Positions 17,587 through 25,481 are shown, counted from the first letter of the stretch. The stretch is DNA of 34,039 nt from Planctomycetota bacterium (GCA_013911165.1 JACETR010000027.1:1-34039); one strand, 5' to 3'. Notes: a model not told the origin generated them from the letters alone. Numbers and translations are program-made.

Positions 17587-17692
17587 ATGCCTGATCCGCA
17601 AATTGGATCACTTCTGCCCTTAAACCGACTGATCAGCATTCTCGAAATTGAGCCCAGTCGTTATGATCGAGAGCAGAAGAGGGAGCAATACA

Positions 17693-19555
17693 TTGGCCAG
17701 GGACACCAAGCCCAAACCTGGATGTGAAGGATTTCGCCGATCCGGCAACCGGACCCCCGGTCGTTCGGGAAAGCGACGGGCATGGGTTCTCGGATTTGTC
17801 CATCTCCTCATCGCAGGCCATCTGATTCACTGGTGGGTCACGGGGCGCACCCTCTCCCCCATCGAACCTTCAGAGAGTATGTACACCCTCGAAAATGGTC
17901 AGGTGAATGCGGGCTTCATCTTTTTTGTGGTCGCCATCTTGTCGACCGCAGTACTGGGCCGTTGGTTCTGTGGCTGGGCATGTCACATGGTGGCGCTCCA
18001 AGACCTGTGTGGCTGGATGATGAAAAAGGTCGGAATCACCCCCCGTCCCTTCCGCAGCCGCCTGCTCTCCCTGATCCCCTTCATTCTCGCCTTCTACATG
18101 TTTCTCTGGCCCACTTTCAAACGGGAAGTGTTTCCCATCGTTGAATCTTTCCTTCCTGGATTGACCACGTGGTTCGGCCCCGTGAAAGCCTGGCCAGGAT
18201 TCAGCAACCACCTTTTCGTGGAAGATTTCTGGGCCACATTCCCTTCGGTCATCGTCTCGATTCCATTCTTCGTGATCTGCGGATTCGTCGTGGTCTACCT
18301 TCTGGGGGCCAAAGGGTTCTGCACTTATGGGTGCCCCTATGGAGCCTTCTTCAATATTGCTGACCGTGTCTCACCGATGCGCATCGTCGCAGACATGTCA
18401 AAGTGTGAATCGTGTGGATTGTGCACGGCACACTGCACCTCCAATGTACAGATCTCCCGTGAAATCCGGGTTCATGAGCAGGTGGTCGATCCGGGCTGTA
18501 TGAAGTGCCTCGATTGTGTGGATGTCTGCCCCAACAGCGTACTCTCTTTTGGTTTTGGGAAGCCGGGCCTCTTGGCGAGCAAAGGCCCTGAATCAAAAAA
18601 AATCGCCCGCAAATCCCATCTCTCCTGGGGTGGTGAACTGGCACTCGCATTGGTGTTTACCCTGAGCTGGTTCAGTTGGCGTGGAGTTTACGAGCAAGTG
18701 CCCCTGCTGATGGCCACCGGCATAGCCTTGATGGTGACGTTTCTCTGTTGGAAAGCAGCTCAGTTGTTGAAGGAGAAGGATGTTTCCCTGCAGCAACAGC
18801 CCCTTCGGCGATCCGGGAAGTGGACTTCCTCCGGCAAGTGGGTTCTCGTCGCTGCTTTCCTCTGCCTGACGCTGACGGTCTCTGCAGGGAAATCCCGTTG
18901 GGACCTGCAGCAGTCCTCCCAATGGATGGAGAAAGCGGCGGTCAATCTGGATCAGGTCTTTTTGCCGGGGAAACCTCCGGTCCCTGCCGAAGCCAGAACC
19001 GCGGCTGAAAGTGCCCTCGGATTTTTACGCTCACAACTCTCTGTCACCCGAGGTGGATTCGCCCTCTTTGAACCGGAGGGAACTCGCCTTGAAGAACGAC
19101 TCGGTTACATGAGCGCCGTGTCCGGGGATCTCGCTGAAGCCAAAAGATGGTGGAGCAGTGCCCTCGATGAACCTCTCGAACCGAGCCACGATTTGGTGTT
19201 GCGTTTTGGCCAACTGATTGAAAAGCAGGAGGGCCCAAAGGCATTGGCCGATTGGCTGAACTCCTCCAGGGATCGCTGGGGCTTACTCCCTCCCCTTGTC
19301 ACTCTTCGGGGAGTTCTGGCTCAGAAACAGGCCACCGCCTCTGTTCAGAATGGAAGCTACTATGCTGCGGCCCTGCACTTGGAAGCCCTGATCCCCTGGA
19401 TCGGACCCAACCCCGGCTTGCTCGATGACATGGGCCGACTGCTCGACTCAGCAGTCCCGAGTCAGGAAGTTGACGAGATGCGTCAACGCCTCAGCCAACT
19501 TCGATCCAATAACGTTATTCCGGGATCCACTTCAGAGACAACTCAGGAAGACTGA
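17693..19555 (+). CDS. Membrane [4Fe-4S] protein of the NapH/NosR/CcoG type with helical C-terminal domain
   Basis: About 620 residues. The front half has about five membrane segments and the paired cysteine motifs of this family: GRWFCGWACHMVALQDLCGW and AKGFCTYGCPYGAFF. Two ferredoxin clusters then follow, CESCGLCTAHC and CMKCLDCVDVCP, each with four cysteines. Two more hydrophobic segments come next, and the last about 200 residues look like TPR-type helices facing the periplasm. The protein probably passes electrons across or along the inner membrane. I prefer TTG 17693 (GGGAG seven bases upstream); TTG 17648 and ATG 17663 are in-frame alternatives. Its 3' end overlaps the convergent ABC ATPase gene by 13 bases. 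No nosZ, napA or cytochrome oxidase genes are nearby, so the partner is unknown. Confidence 0.85.
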   Translation: MARDTKPKPGCEGFRRSGNRTPGRSGKRRAWVLGFVHLLIAGHLIHWWVTGRTLSPIEPSESMYTLENGQVNAGFIFFVVAILSTAVLGRWFCGWACHMVALQDLCGWMMKKVGITPRPFRSRLLSLIPFILAFYMFLWPTFKREVFPIVESFLPGLTTWFGPVKAWPGFSNHLFVEDFWATFPSVIVSIPFFVICGFVVVYLLGAKGFCTYGCPYGAFFNIADRVSPMRIVADMSKCESCGLCTAHCTSNVQISREIRVHEQVVDPGCMKCLDCVDVCPNSVLSFGFGKPGLLASKGPESKKIARKSHLSWGGELALALVFTLSWFSWRGVYEQVPLLMATGIALMVTFLCWKAAQLLKEKDVSLQQQPLRRSGKWTSSGKWVLVAAFLCLTLTVSAGKSRWDLQQSSQWMEKAAVNLDQVFLPGKPPVPAEARTAAESALGFLRSQLSVTRGGFALFEPEGTRLEERLGYMSAVSGDLAEAKRWWSSALDEPLEPSHDLVLRFGQLIEKQEGPKALADWLNSSRDRWGLLPPLVTLRGVLAQKQATASVQNGSYYAAALHLEALIPWIGPNPGLLDDMGRLLDSAVPSQEVDEMRQRLSQLRSNNVIPGSTSETTQED

Positions 19556-20505
19556 TCTTCTCCAGTCAGTTTCAGGTAGGCCTGCTCAAGACTTGCTCCC
19601 TCACGCACTTCATGGGGAGGCAAGCCCTTCTCTACCAGAAAACGGTACAGCTGAGACAAGGCGCCATTGAGGCCATCATCCTGATCCGCATTCAGACTGA
19701 CCGTCAGTTGCTGTTCGGAGAACTCCACTTCGTTGATGTGGCTCAACTGTTTCAGCTCAACGACCAATTCCACCTCTACCTTTGCATCGAGGTGAATCTC
19801 AAAGCGACGTGCCCGTCGTGTGACCTCTTCCACGGTGCCACTGGAAATTAACTCGCCGCCAACGATCACACCGACGGAATCGATGAGATCCTGCAACTCC
19901 AACAGGTTGTGCGAGGAAACGATGACCAGCGAATTTTCCGCCAACTTCCGCATCAGATGACGAATCTGACGTGCGTTGGCGGGATCGAGACCGGCTGTCG
20001 GCTCATCGAGAAGGACGATTTCAGGCTCGGCGAGGATCGCCTGAGCCACACCGAGTCTCTTGCCCATTCCATGGGAGAGAACAGCGGCTCCCCGGAAAAG
20101 TTCTGTCTCGAGGCCCACCCGTTGCATCACGTCGCGAACGCGCTTCTCCGCAACTTCCCCCTGATAACCATCCAGTTTCAACAGAAACAGAAGTTGATCA
20201 AAGATGGAGATATCCCTGGCGAAGATGGCGTCCTGAGGCATGACGCCCACTCGACCCATGAGGGCAGAAGCCACGGGGCTCGACTCCCCCAACACTGAAA
20301 TCGTCCCCTTTTGCAAAGTCAGGAACCCGGCGATCAGGGAAAACAGTGTGGTCTTGCCTGCACCATTGGGCCCGACCAATCCGACGATGCCTTTTTGGGG
20401 CAGAACCCAATCGATGTCCTTCAGGGCCTGCTTTTCACCAAAGTGATGACTCAAGCCGCTGATGTGAATCGCTTCACCGGTGGTCACTTCAGAAGAGTTG
20501 CTCAA
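19543..20505 (-). CDS. ABC transporter ATP-binding protein
   Basis: This 320-residue ATPase has all canonical motifs: Walker A GPNGAGKTT (45-53), Q-loop MPQD, signature LSHGM (variant of LSGGQ, 143-147), Walker B IVLLDEP with the catalytic Glu, D-loop AGLD and switch His199 in VSSHN. The C-terminal about 90 residues form an extra regulatory domain, as in NosF/CcmA/bacitracin-type ATPases. It is the last gene of a five-gene operon led by a DtxR-type regulator, and shares an ATGA overlap with the permease gene. The likely role is powering export or membrane remodelling by the ABC-2 permease encoded next to it; the substrate is unknown, though the iron context suggests metal or protein cargo. 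Confidence 0.92.
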   Translation of the reverse strand: MSNSSEVTTGEAIHISGLSHHFGEKQALKDIDWVLPQKGIVGLVGPNGAGKTTLFSLIAGFLTLQKGTISVLGESSPVASALMGRVGVMPQDAIFARDISIFDQLLFLLKLDGYQGEVAEKRVRDVMQRVGLETELFRGAAVLSHGMGKRLGVAQAILAEPEIVLLDEPTAGLDPANARQIRHLMRKLAENSLVIVSSHNLLELQDLIDSVGVIVGGELISSGTVEEVTRRARRFEIHLDAKVEVELVVELKQLSHINEVEFSEQQLTVSLNADQDDGLNGALSQLYRFLVEKGLPPHEVREGASLEQAYLKLTGEDQSS

Positions 20506-21428
20506 AGGTCAGCCCTCCTGAATCTCCATGCCGCAAGAGTCATGAACAGAAGACTGTGGCCCAGCGAATATGCCACAGCGGTGAAAATCTTGTCTCCGTC
20601 AGGAGAGAGCAGCTCGTGCGAATATCCCCAGGGCAGCAGATAAAGAAGATTGCCAAGGGGATCCCATGCCTCCTGAAGACTGAGTGCCAGCAACGGTGTC
20701 CCCACCGTGGCTCCCACTGCTGCAAGGAGAGCGACCATCGGGACCCTGAAGACCGCAGAACAAAGAACTCCAAGGGAAACATAGGGGGTCGCCAGGCAAC
20801 ACAATGAAAAAAGGCAACGCCCCGCCCATGGCACCATCGATTCAGTCGCCTCCGGAGGCAACATGATCGACAGATAGACCACGACTGAAAACAGGAGCAG
20901 CAGTATCAAAACCCATGAAAGGAACAGTGTCCCCAGCCAGCGCCCCACCAAAAGGGACAAACGGCTGGTTCTGGGCAGGAGATAGCGAACCGTTCTGTGT
21001 TGGACATCGCTGGAAATCGCCGTGAATGAACCCAGCGGCAAAATCAGGGGCAGGACCACTCCCAACAGCAATACCGTGATCGACAGCAACATCGGATTAT
21101 CGAGGATCAGATATCGTGCCCACATCCCCAGATCGATCAGGTCACCGGATTCCATTCGAGAGAGAATATCCGTGTCCGGTGGAAGATTTTCATCTTCGGC
21201 GCCCATACGCAAACTTGCTGTCGCAAGGGCAAACCCGATGGCCTTGCTTGCGGATTCCCTGAAATCTTCTGCTGTCGTAAATCCCAACTCCACAGGAGTG
21301 ATCGAGAGATTCGCCAATGATAGACCGATCAAGATCGTCAGAAAGATGAAGGCGACTCCTGAGCCAGTCCGCAAGGAGTGAATGATCAGTTTTTGTGCAT
21401 GGAGAAGGACATGACGGAATTGAATCAT
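20502..21428 (-). CDS. ABC-2 type transporter permease
   Basis: This 308-residue membrane protein has about six hydrophobic segments and a periplasmic loop between the first two, the layout of NosY-like ABC-2 permeases. It contains GSFTAISSDVQHRTVRYLLPR, the cytoplasmic coupling motif region of that family (SxExxxGTxxxLLxxP in relatives). It overlaps the small membrane protein gene (ATGA at 21425-21428) and the ATPase gene (20502-20505). It presumably forms a homodimeric exporter with the ATPase. Substrate unknown. Confidence 0.85.
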   Translation of the reverse strand: MIQFRHVLLHAQKLIIHSLRTGSGVAFIFLTILIGLSLANLSITPVELGFTTAEDFRESASKAIGFALATASLRMGAEDENLPPDTDILSRMESGDLIDLGMWARYLILDNPMLLSITVLLLGVVLPLILPLGSFTAISSDVQHRTVRYLLPRTSRLSLLVGRWLGTLFLSWVLILLLLFSVVVYLSIMLPPEATESMVPWAGRCLFSLCCLATPYVSLGVLCSAVFRVPMVALLAAVGATVGTPLLALSLQEAWDPLGNLLYLLPWGYSHELLSPDGDKIFTAVAYSLGHSLLFMTLAAWRFRRADL

Positions 21429-21913
21429 CCGGATTTCCCCTGAGCTTGAAGAAAGTCACGGCGAAAAATCACATGGAGCATGAAGATCAGGAAGAGAGGG
21501 TAGAAGATTTGTCGTGCAATGGAGAGTCCACTTCCCCTGAGATACGTTTCCGGCAACCAGTCGATGTTCAAGATATAGAAGGCTGCCAAAGCGATGCCAC
21601 CGAGAGTACCGAGCCAACGCCCGATCAAATTGTTGCGTTTCAACAAACCCCAAATCGAAACCAGAAGCAGCAGTGTTGCCACCAATCCGATCAGGGCGAG
21701 GATTTGCAGGTCCATGGGAGTGAGCCCCTCATCGAGGAGTGACTTCAAATACCTGCGACGCCAGCCCCGGCCTCGCACCTCACCCTCTGCCACCTCCATG
21801 AGATCATAGGATGTCATGAATCGCTGAATCGTCGTTCCGCCGACCGCAAGAGCGAAGAATCCATTGAGAACCGAAAGAGCGGTCAGCCCACCGGGACGAT
21901 CACTCGCTGCCAA
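21425..21913 (-). CDS. Small four-helix membrane protein in iron/ABC operon
   Basis: This 162-residue protein has four predicted membrane segments (about residues 10-30, 70-92, 99-120 and 135-155) and a charged loop. I place the start at TTG 21913 because GGGGAG lies seven bases upstream and the upstream gene's stop codon overlaps it. A longer frame from 22009 would run deep into the ferritin-like gene. No family recognised. Position between the ferritin-like and permease genes, with overlap on both sides, suggests it is an accessory membrane subunit of the ABC system. Confidence 0.7.
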   Translation of the reverse strand: MAASDRPGGLTALSVLNGFFALAVGGTTIQRFMTSYDLMEVAEGEVRGRGWRRRYLKSLLDEGLTPMDLQILALIGLVATLLLLVSIWGLLKRNNLIGRWLGTLGGIALAAFYILNIDWLPETYLRGSGLSIARQIFYPLFLIFMLHVIFRRDFLQAQGKSG

Positions 21914-22349
21914 CGACGTTCTCCCCGAGAAGCATCTGCAGTTCAGAAACATGCTCAGATTCCAGGGCCACCTGCTGACGGGCGAACTCCTCGAGAACCA
22001 CGTCTCCACTGCCCTCTACTACCTCGAGAAACTCCTTGTACGCATCCAGAGCCGCCTGCTCAAAGAGCAGTGCCGTTTGAAGAGCTTCGATACCGGTGCA
22101 CTTTTCACCCGTCAATTCGAGATTGATTTTTGGTTTTGGGGTTCCCCCTACCTGAAGAATCTTCTCGGAAACCTGCTGGGCATGCTCGACCGTTTCTTCA
22201 TGATTTTCCTGAAGCACCTTTTGGATGACCAATCGGTCGATCCCCTGAACCAGTGTGCCCAGATGCAAGTACCGGATCGAAGCTTCCAACTCTTCCGCCA
22301 ACAATTCATTCAGGCGGCTCAGAGCAACCTCGCGGGAATATTCACTCAT
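21900..22349 (-). CDS. Ferritin-like diiron protein
   Basis: This 149-residue four-helix protein resembles bacterioferritin. Helix motifs are LAEELEASIRYLHLG (Glu20), EETVEHAQQVSEKIL (Glu52, His56), EQAALDAYKEFL (Glu97, Tyr104) and ALESEHVSEL (Glu130, His133). In bacterioferritin the second pair is spaced ExxH; here the glutamate is four residues before the histidine and threonine sits at the usual place, so the iron site may be altered. The ATG at 22349 overlaps the regulator's stop (ATGAGTGA), indicating coupling. A longer frame to 22466 would lie inside the regulator gene. Likely roles are iron storage, ferroxidase activity or iron delivery to the ABC partner. No methionine at the usual haem-binding site could be assigned. 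Confidence 0.8.
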   Translation of the reverse strand: MSEYSREVALSRLNELLAEELEASIRYLHLGTLVQGIDRLVIQKVLQENHEETVEHAQQVSEKILQVGGTPKPKINLELTGEKCTGIEALQTALLFEQAALDAYKEFLEVVEGSGDVVLEEFARQQVALESEHVSELQMLLGENVVGSE

Positions 22350-22899
22350 CGTCTTTATCCTTGCTTTGCTCTTCAGAATTGCTCTGCAATCGCTCGGAGA
22401 TCGTCTCGACCTCTTTTCCTGGGAACGCCTCAACACGGCCTTCACGAATACTGTCCTCGAGAGCATTCACTTGCTGATCACGATCCGAAGATGACTCCTC
22501 TGCATCCTCTCTTCGATCGATGAAGATGGCCAGCGCCTCAGCGGTCAGATCGCTGATCAGGTGCTCAATCTTGCAGGCGTCCATTTCCGCCAGATCCGCG
22601 GGCAGACCGAGCGATTTTTCCAAAAACGCTTTAAACAGGACCCGCTTGGTGTGAATCCCCCGCGCAATCCGCTGGCCTTCATCAGAGAGCCCCAAATGCT
22701 TGTGCTGGTCTTCCACCACCAGCCCTCTTTGCCGGAGTCCCTTGAGGGAAACGGAAACACTTCCGCGGGTGATGCCCAGTTTTCGGGCTACATCTGACAC
22801 TCGGGCATACCCCTGATCTTCCAGGAGTTGCTGAATTGCCGTCAAATGGTGGGCAGCGGAATGACTTACGGGGTTCTGATCGAACTCTCGCCAATCCAT
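22342..22899 (-). CDS. DtxR-type metal-dependent transcription regulator
   Basis: This 185-residue regulator has an N-terminal winged helix-turn-helix (about 15-70, ARVSDVARKLGITRGSVSVSLKGL) and the DtxR/MntR metal-binding dimer domain. His83 (GIHTKRVLFKAFLEKSLGL) and the triad Cys109, Glu112, His113 (MDACKIEHLISD) match the iron-type site, in which Cys replaces the Glu of MntR. The C-terminal 55 residues are charged, and there is no SH3-like third domain. I chose ATG 22899, with GAGGAGGAG six bases before it. A 16-bp palindrome sits 18 bases upstream of the start, so the gene is probably autoregulated. It heads the five-gene operon. Iron as co-effector is inferred from the Cys and the neighbouring genes. 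Confidence 0.9.
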   Translation of the reverse strand: MDWREFDQNPVSHSAAHHLTAIQQLLEDQGYARVSDVARKLGITRGSVSVSLKGLRQRGLVVEDQHKHLGLSDEGQRIARGIHTKRVLFKAFLEKSLGLPADLAEMDACKIEHLISDLTAEALAIFIDRREDAEESSSDRDQQVNALEDSIREGRVEAFPGKEVETISERLQSNSEEQSKDKDDE

Positions 22900-22916
22900 T
22901 CGCATCTCCTCCTCTT

Positions 22917-22932
22917 GTTTGGGTACCCAAAC
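22917..22932. promoter_or_regulatory. Operator-like palindrome upstream of DtxR-type gene
   Basis: GTTTGGGTACCCAAAC is a perfect 16-bp palindrome between the regulator start (22899) and the divergent feoA-like gene (23090). The same arms, GTTTGG and CCAAAC, recur upstream of two other iron-related genes in this window, so this is very likely the regulator's own binding site. Confidence 0.8.
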
Positions 22933-22939
22933 GGGTTGA

Positions 22940-22979
22940 TGAGCACTCAAACAGCAGGTAAAAATAAACCTGTTGAGCA
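22940..22979. promoter_or_regulatory. Imperfect inverted repeat in regulator/feoA intergenic region
   Basis: CTCAAACAGCAGGT and ACCTGTTGAG face each other across an A-rich spacer. It lies between the 16-bp palindrome and feoA and could be part of a divergent promoter or a second binding site. The repeat is imperfect. Confidence 0.35.
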
Positions 22980-23089
22980 CTGTGTTCCTGAATCTGCAGG
23001 TTAATGCCCGATTCACGTAAGGACAAGTGCTCCTAAAAGTTGCGAGGTTCACTTGAGCCTTCGTCTCAGGACTTTCGAACTGGAGATCC

Positions 23090-23392
23090 ATGCAAACCGG
23101 CAATCCCAGCCCTGAAAAGAGTGCGAGACCATCACTGGAACAGGCGGCTCTCAGCACGTCTGTTCAGGTCAGATCACTCTTCGACATGAAACTGGGAGAC
23201 CGGGGCCGCCTGGTGGGAGAGTCGATCCCCCAAAATCAGCGCCCCCTTCTGGAAGCCATGGGCATGTGCGGGGATTGTGAACTCAGGGTTTGCCACAATT
23301 CCGGTTCCTGTATTCTGGAGATCGACGGACAACGGGTGGGGCTCAGTGAAGAGATTGCCTCTTCCCTCCGGGTTCTCCCTCTGGACAGTTGA
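23090..23392 (+). CDS. feoA: FeoA-like protein with four cysteines
   Basis: This 100-residue protein has a C-terminal FeoA/SH3-like domain (about 28-98): VRSLFDMKLGDRGRLVGES, RPLLEAMGMCGDCELRV, then LEIDGQRVGLSEEIA. In typical FeoA the central loop reads MGLTPGTEVRVVR; here it carries Cys60, Cys63, Cys68 and Cys74. GGAG precedes the ATG. FeoA is a small cytoplasmic accessory of the ferrous transporter FeoB. In this window feoB lies about 2.2 kb away on the other strand, so the gene may be linked by regulation only. The N-terminal 25 residues are extra. Confidence 0.75.
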   Translation: MQTGNPSPEKSARPSLEQAALSTSVQVRSLFDMKLGDRGRLVGESIPQNQRPLLEAMGMCGDCELRVCHNSGSCILEIDGQRVGLSEEIASSLRVLPLDS

Positions 23393-23487
23393 TCCCGACT
23401 CATTCCTTTAACACATCTGTTTCAAGGTTTTTACGGTCACCTTTTCGTCTGCATTCCAGTCATGATTTTCAGGGTTGAACAGGGTGG

Positions 23488-24192
23488 GTGAAGACTGACA
23501 TGACCCGATTTTACAAGCAGTCCGGATTTACCCTTGCACGTTCCAACACCTCAACCCGTTGGCTCCTGACGCTTTTTTTTCTGACCGTCATCGCGGGCTG
23601 TGTCGTTGCTGCAGTTCAATACTCCAGCAGTGCAGGAGGATTCTCCGTCGACAATGCCCGCGAATGGGTTCTGGGCAATGAAGACGACCTCGACGCTGAA
23701 GAGCTGATGTCCGAAAAAACTCCCAGGGAACTTCTCTCCTTCATACATGACCATATCTTCTCTCTGGGAATGCTACTCTTTGTTGTCCTGCACCTGTTTG
23801 AACTGACTCCCTGGTCGACTGGGGTCAAGGTCACCCTTTCCTTCACAGGCTTTGGAAGTCTTGTCGGGTTGCTCTTCTCACCCCTCGCCATTGCTTCAGG
23901 AAGTTCACTGGCACTCTTCACCCAGATCATCGGTGGAAGCCTTTTGCTGCTCAGTCTGGTATTGGGATCTCTGGCGTGCCTCGACGAGCTGTGGTGGGCA
24001 CCTCGCCGAAGAAATCGCGCGGGCAAGGCCGATCCCCCGGCATCAAACCCGCTCTTCCCTGCCAAAGACTCGGTAAAGCCTGACTCGGCCAACCATGACT
24101 CAGGCAGCCCTGACTCGGGAAGCTGCCCCATGGGCTTTGGATCGGATCAAAAAAATCCCGGGAAACCTTCCTCAGAAGATTCCCCGGGATAA
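23488..24192 (+). CDS. Membrane protein of unknown function next to feoA
   Basis: This 234-residue protein has about four hydrophobic segments. The second begins LLSFIHDHIFSLGMLLFVVLHLFEL, with His residues at the membrane edge and within it that could ligate haem, though no known cytochrome b family is recognised. The C-terminal 60 residues are polar and repetitive (Asp/Ser/Pro) and contain one Cys. GTG 23488 and ATG 23500 are both possible starts; neither has a strong ribosome binding site. It follows feoA by 95 bases. Its 3' end contains the minus-strand terminator of the convergent thioredoxin-fold gene. A role in iron reduction or transport is suggested only by position. Confidence 0.7.
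   Translation: MKTDMTRFYKQSGFTLARSNTSTRWLLTLFFLTVIAGCVVAAVQYSSSAGGFSVDNAREWVLGNEDDLDAEELMSEKTPRELLSFIHDHIFSLGMLLFVVLHLFELTPWSTGVKVTLSFTGFGSLVGLLFSPLAIASGSSLALFTQIIGGSLLLLSLVLGSLACLDELWWAPRRRNRAGKADPPASNPLFPAKDSVKPDSANHDSGSPDSGSCPMGFGSDQKNPGKPSSEDSPG
24149..24190 (-). terminator. Intrinsic terminator after the selenoprotein gene
   Basis: On the minus strand ATCCCGGGGAA pairs with TTTCCCGGGAT around a short loop and is followed by seven Ts (seven As at 24149-24155 on the plus strand). It lies about 30 bases past the stop codon at 24219 and inside the end of the convergent gene. It would end the transcript of the thioredoxin-fold gene and perhaps of the whole feo cluster. Confidence 0.8.
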
Positions 24193-24198
24193 TCCATG

Positions 24199-24214
24199 AC
24201 GCATGGGAATGCGT
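24199..24214 (+). terminator. Short hairpin after the plus-strand membrane protein gene
   Basis: ACGCAT and ATGCGT pair around a GGGA loop seven bases after the stop codon, followed by a weak T-rich stretch. A possible but weak terminator. Confidence 0.35.
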
Positions 24215-24218
24215 GGCT

Positions 24219-25388
24219 TTACTTGCTCTTTTCAGCGGCCTGTTCGGCTTTCGCTTCCTGAACCAGCAACTCGATGGCGTCATCCATTTCTTTGCCACGG
24301 ACATCCTTGTAACGAATGATTCCCTTGGCGTCGATCAGGTAGATCGTCGGCCAACCGGTCACGTTCCAACGCGTTGAAATCGGTCCGCCCGGACTCCCAT
24401 CGTAAAAACTGAGCCAGTTGATCTTGTTTTTCTCGACCACTTCACGGGCTTTTTCAATGGAGGAATCCGAGTTGATTCCGACGATGGCAAAAGGATCTGC
24501 AGAGTATTTCTCCACGAGCGACCGCTCGTGTGGGTACATGGCCCTGCAGGGACCTCACCAATCACCCCAGAAATCGAGCAGGATCACCTTTCCTCGGAAA
24601 GAGGACAGCTGCATCAAATTGCCGGAGATCTCCTTGCCGATGATTTCGGGTGCGACACAACCGACCTGAAGATTCTTCATTTCGAAAAGGTCGCCTTTGA
24701 CCTTGTCGGCATAAACGGATCTCCCGTAAGAGACATCTCCATACTCATCCTGGACCCTTTTGAGCAGAGCCAGGCCCTCACTGCGGGTTTCTTCCTTCTT
24801 GCCCTTGATCTTGGCAAGAGAATAACAGCCGGCGGCCTGAACTTCCCTGTGAGGAGAGTCACTGACAACCACGCTGAGAAAATCGCACATGGCTGGCGCC
24901 ATGGCCTCCGAGCAGTAGTGGGAGTAGCGCAAGACGTCGACCAGCTTCTCGTTCTTCAGGTAGTGAGTCTTGAGCGCCGACATGACCTTTTCAGCCATCC
25001 ACCCAGCAGATTCACTTCTGCCAGCCAAAGCCAGCATTTGGTCGCAAGCACCGAGGGCTGCATCTGTTCCCGCATACTTGTCGATGGTTTTGAGCATCTC
25101 CGGGCCCACCACCATTACGGGATCGAGTGCCGGATCGAGTTCGATCTTCTCCATCTCTTTATCGCTGAGACCTTTTTCCCGAGCCTCTGTCAGGGGCTTG
25201 TAATAAGCCTCCTGAGCCTCGCTCATTTTTTTGTTGATCTCTTCGAATGCCTTTTCAGCAGCCGCTTCCATCTTTTCGTCTGCGACCCCCACTGAAATGG
25301 GAGAAGAAGCGAAAGCCACTGCCGGCCCCGACAGCATAAAAGCGATTACGAGACAAACGGTCCCGAATCGACGAAGACGAGGAATCAT
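24219..25388 (-). CDS. Secreted TlpA-like thioredoxin-fold protein, predicted selenoprotein (TGA = Sec278)
   Basis: Read through an in-frame TGA at 24557-24555, this is a 389-residue protein with a signal peptide (about 1-28), a helical region (30-235) and a C-terminal AhpC/TlpA-like domain. The domain reads VGCVAPEIIG, LSSFRGKVILLDFWGDW, then TGA, then GPCRAMYPHERSLVEKY, and later the cis-proline motif GWPTIYLID. The TGA sits exactly where the first Cys of WCGPC belongs, and the frame stays open for 111 further codons to a normal stop. A SECIS-like hairpin follows at 24513-24530. Without selenocysteine the gene would end just before its active site. GGAAGGG lies six bases before ATG 25388. 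It follows feoB and its small partner and may be in their operon. The likely role is a periplasmic thiol/selenol reductase. Confidence 0.85.
24513..24530 (-). promoter_or_regulatory. Putative bacterial SECIS hairpin
   Basis: CACGAG and CTCGTG pair around a CGGUCG loop, which contains the GGU that bacterial SECIS loops need for SelB binding; two more C-G pairs could close inside the loop. The loop begins 31 bases after the TGA, inside the usual window of about 16-37 bases. It lies within coding sequence, as bacterial SECIS elements do. Confidence 0.75.
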
Positions 25389-25481
25389 GGGATACCCTTC
25401 CAATTTTGACCTTCCGGTCGATCCACATCCGTGGATCAAACTGAAAACAAAGATACCACAGTGAAATAAATTGGCAGGGTC

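Noticed and set aside
24219..24539. Separate 106-residue protein starting at ATG 24539
   Set aside because: It lacks a ribosome binding site, begins in the middle of a thioredoxin fold just after GPC, and continues the upstream frame exactly; read instead as the C-terminal part of the selenoprotein.
24549..24560. TGA as a simple nonsense mutation or sequencing error
   Set aside because: Possible, but the TGA is at the one position where Sec is expected, the frame is intact for 111 further codons, and a SECIS-like hairpin follows at the right distance.
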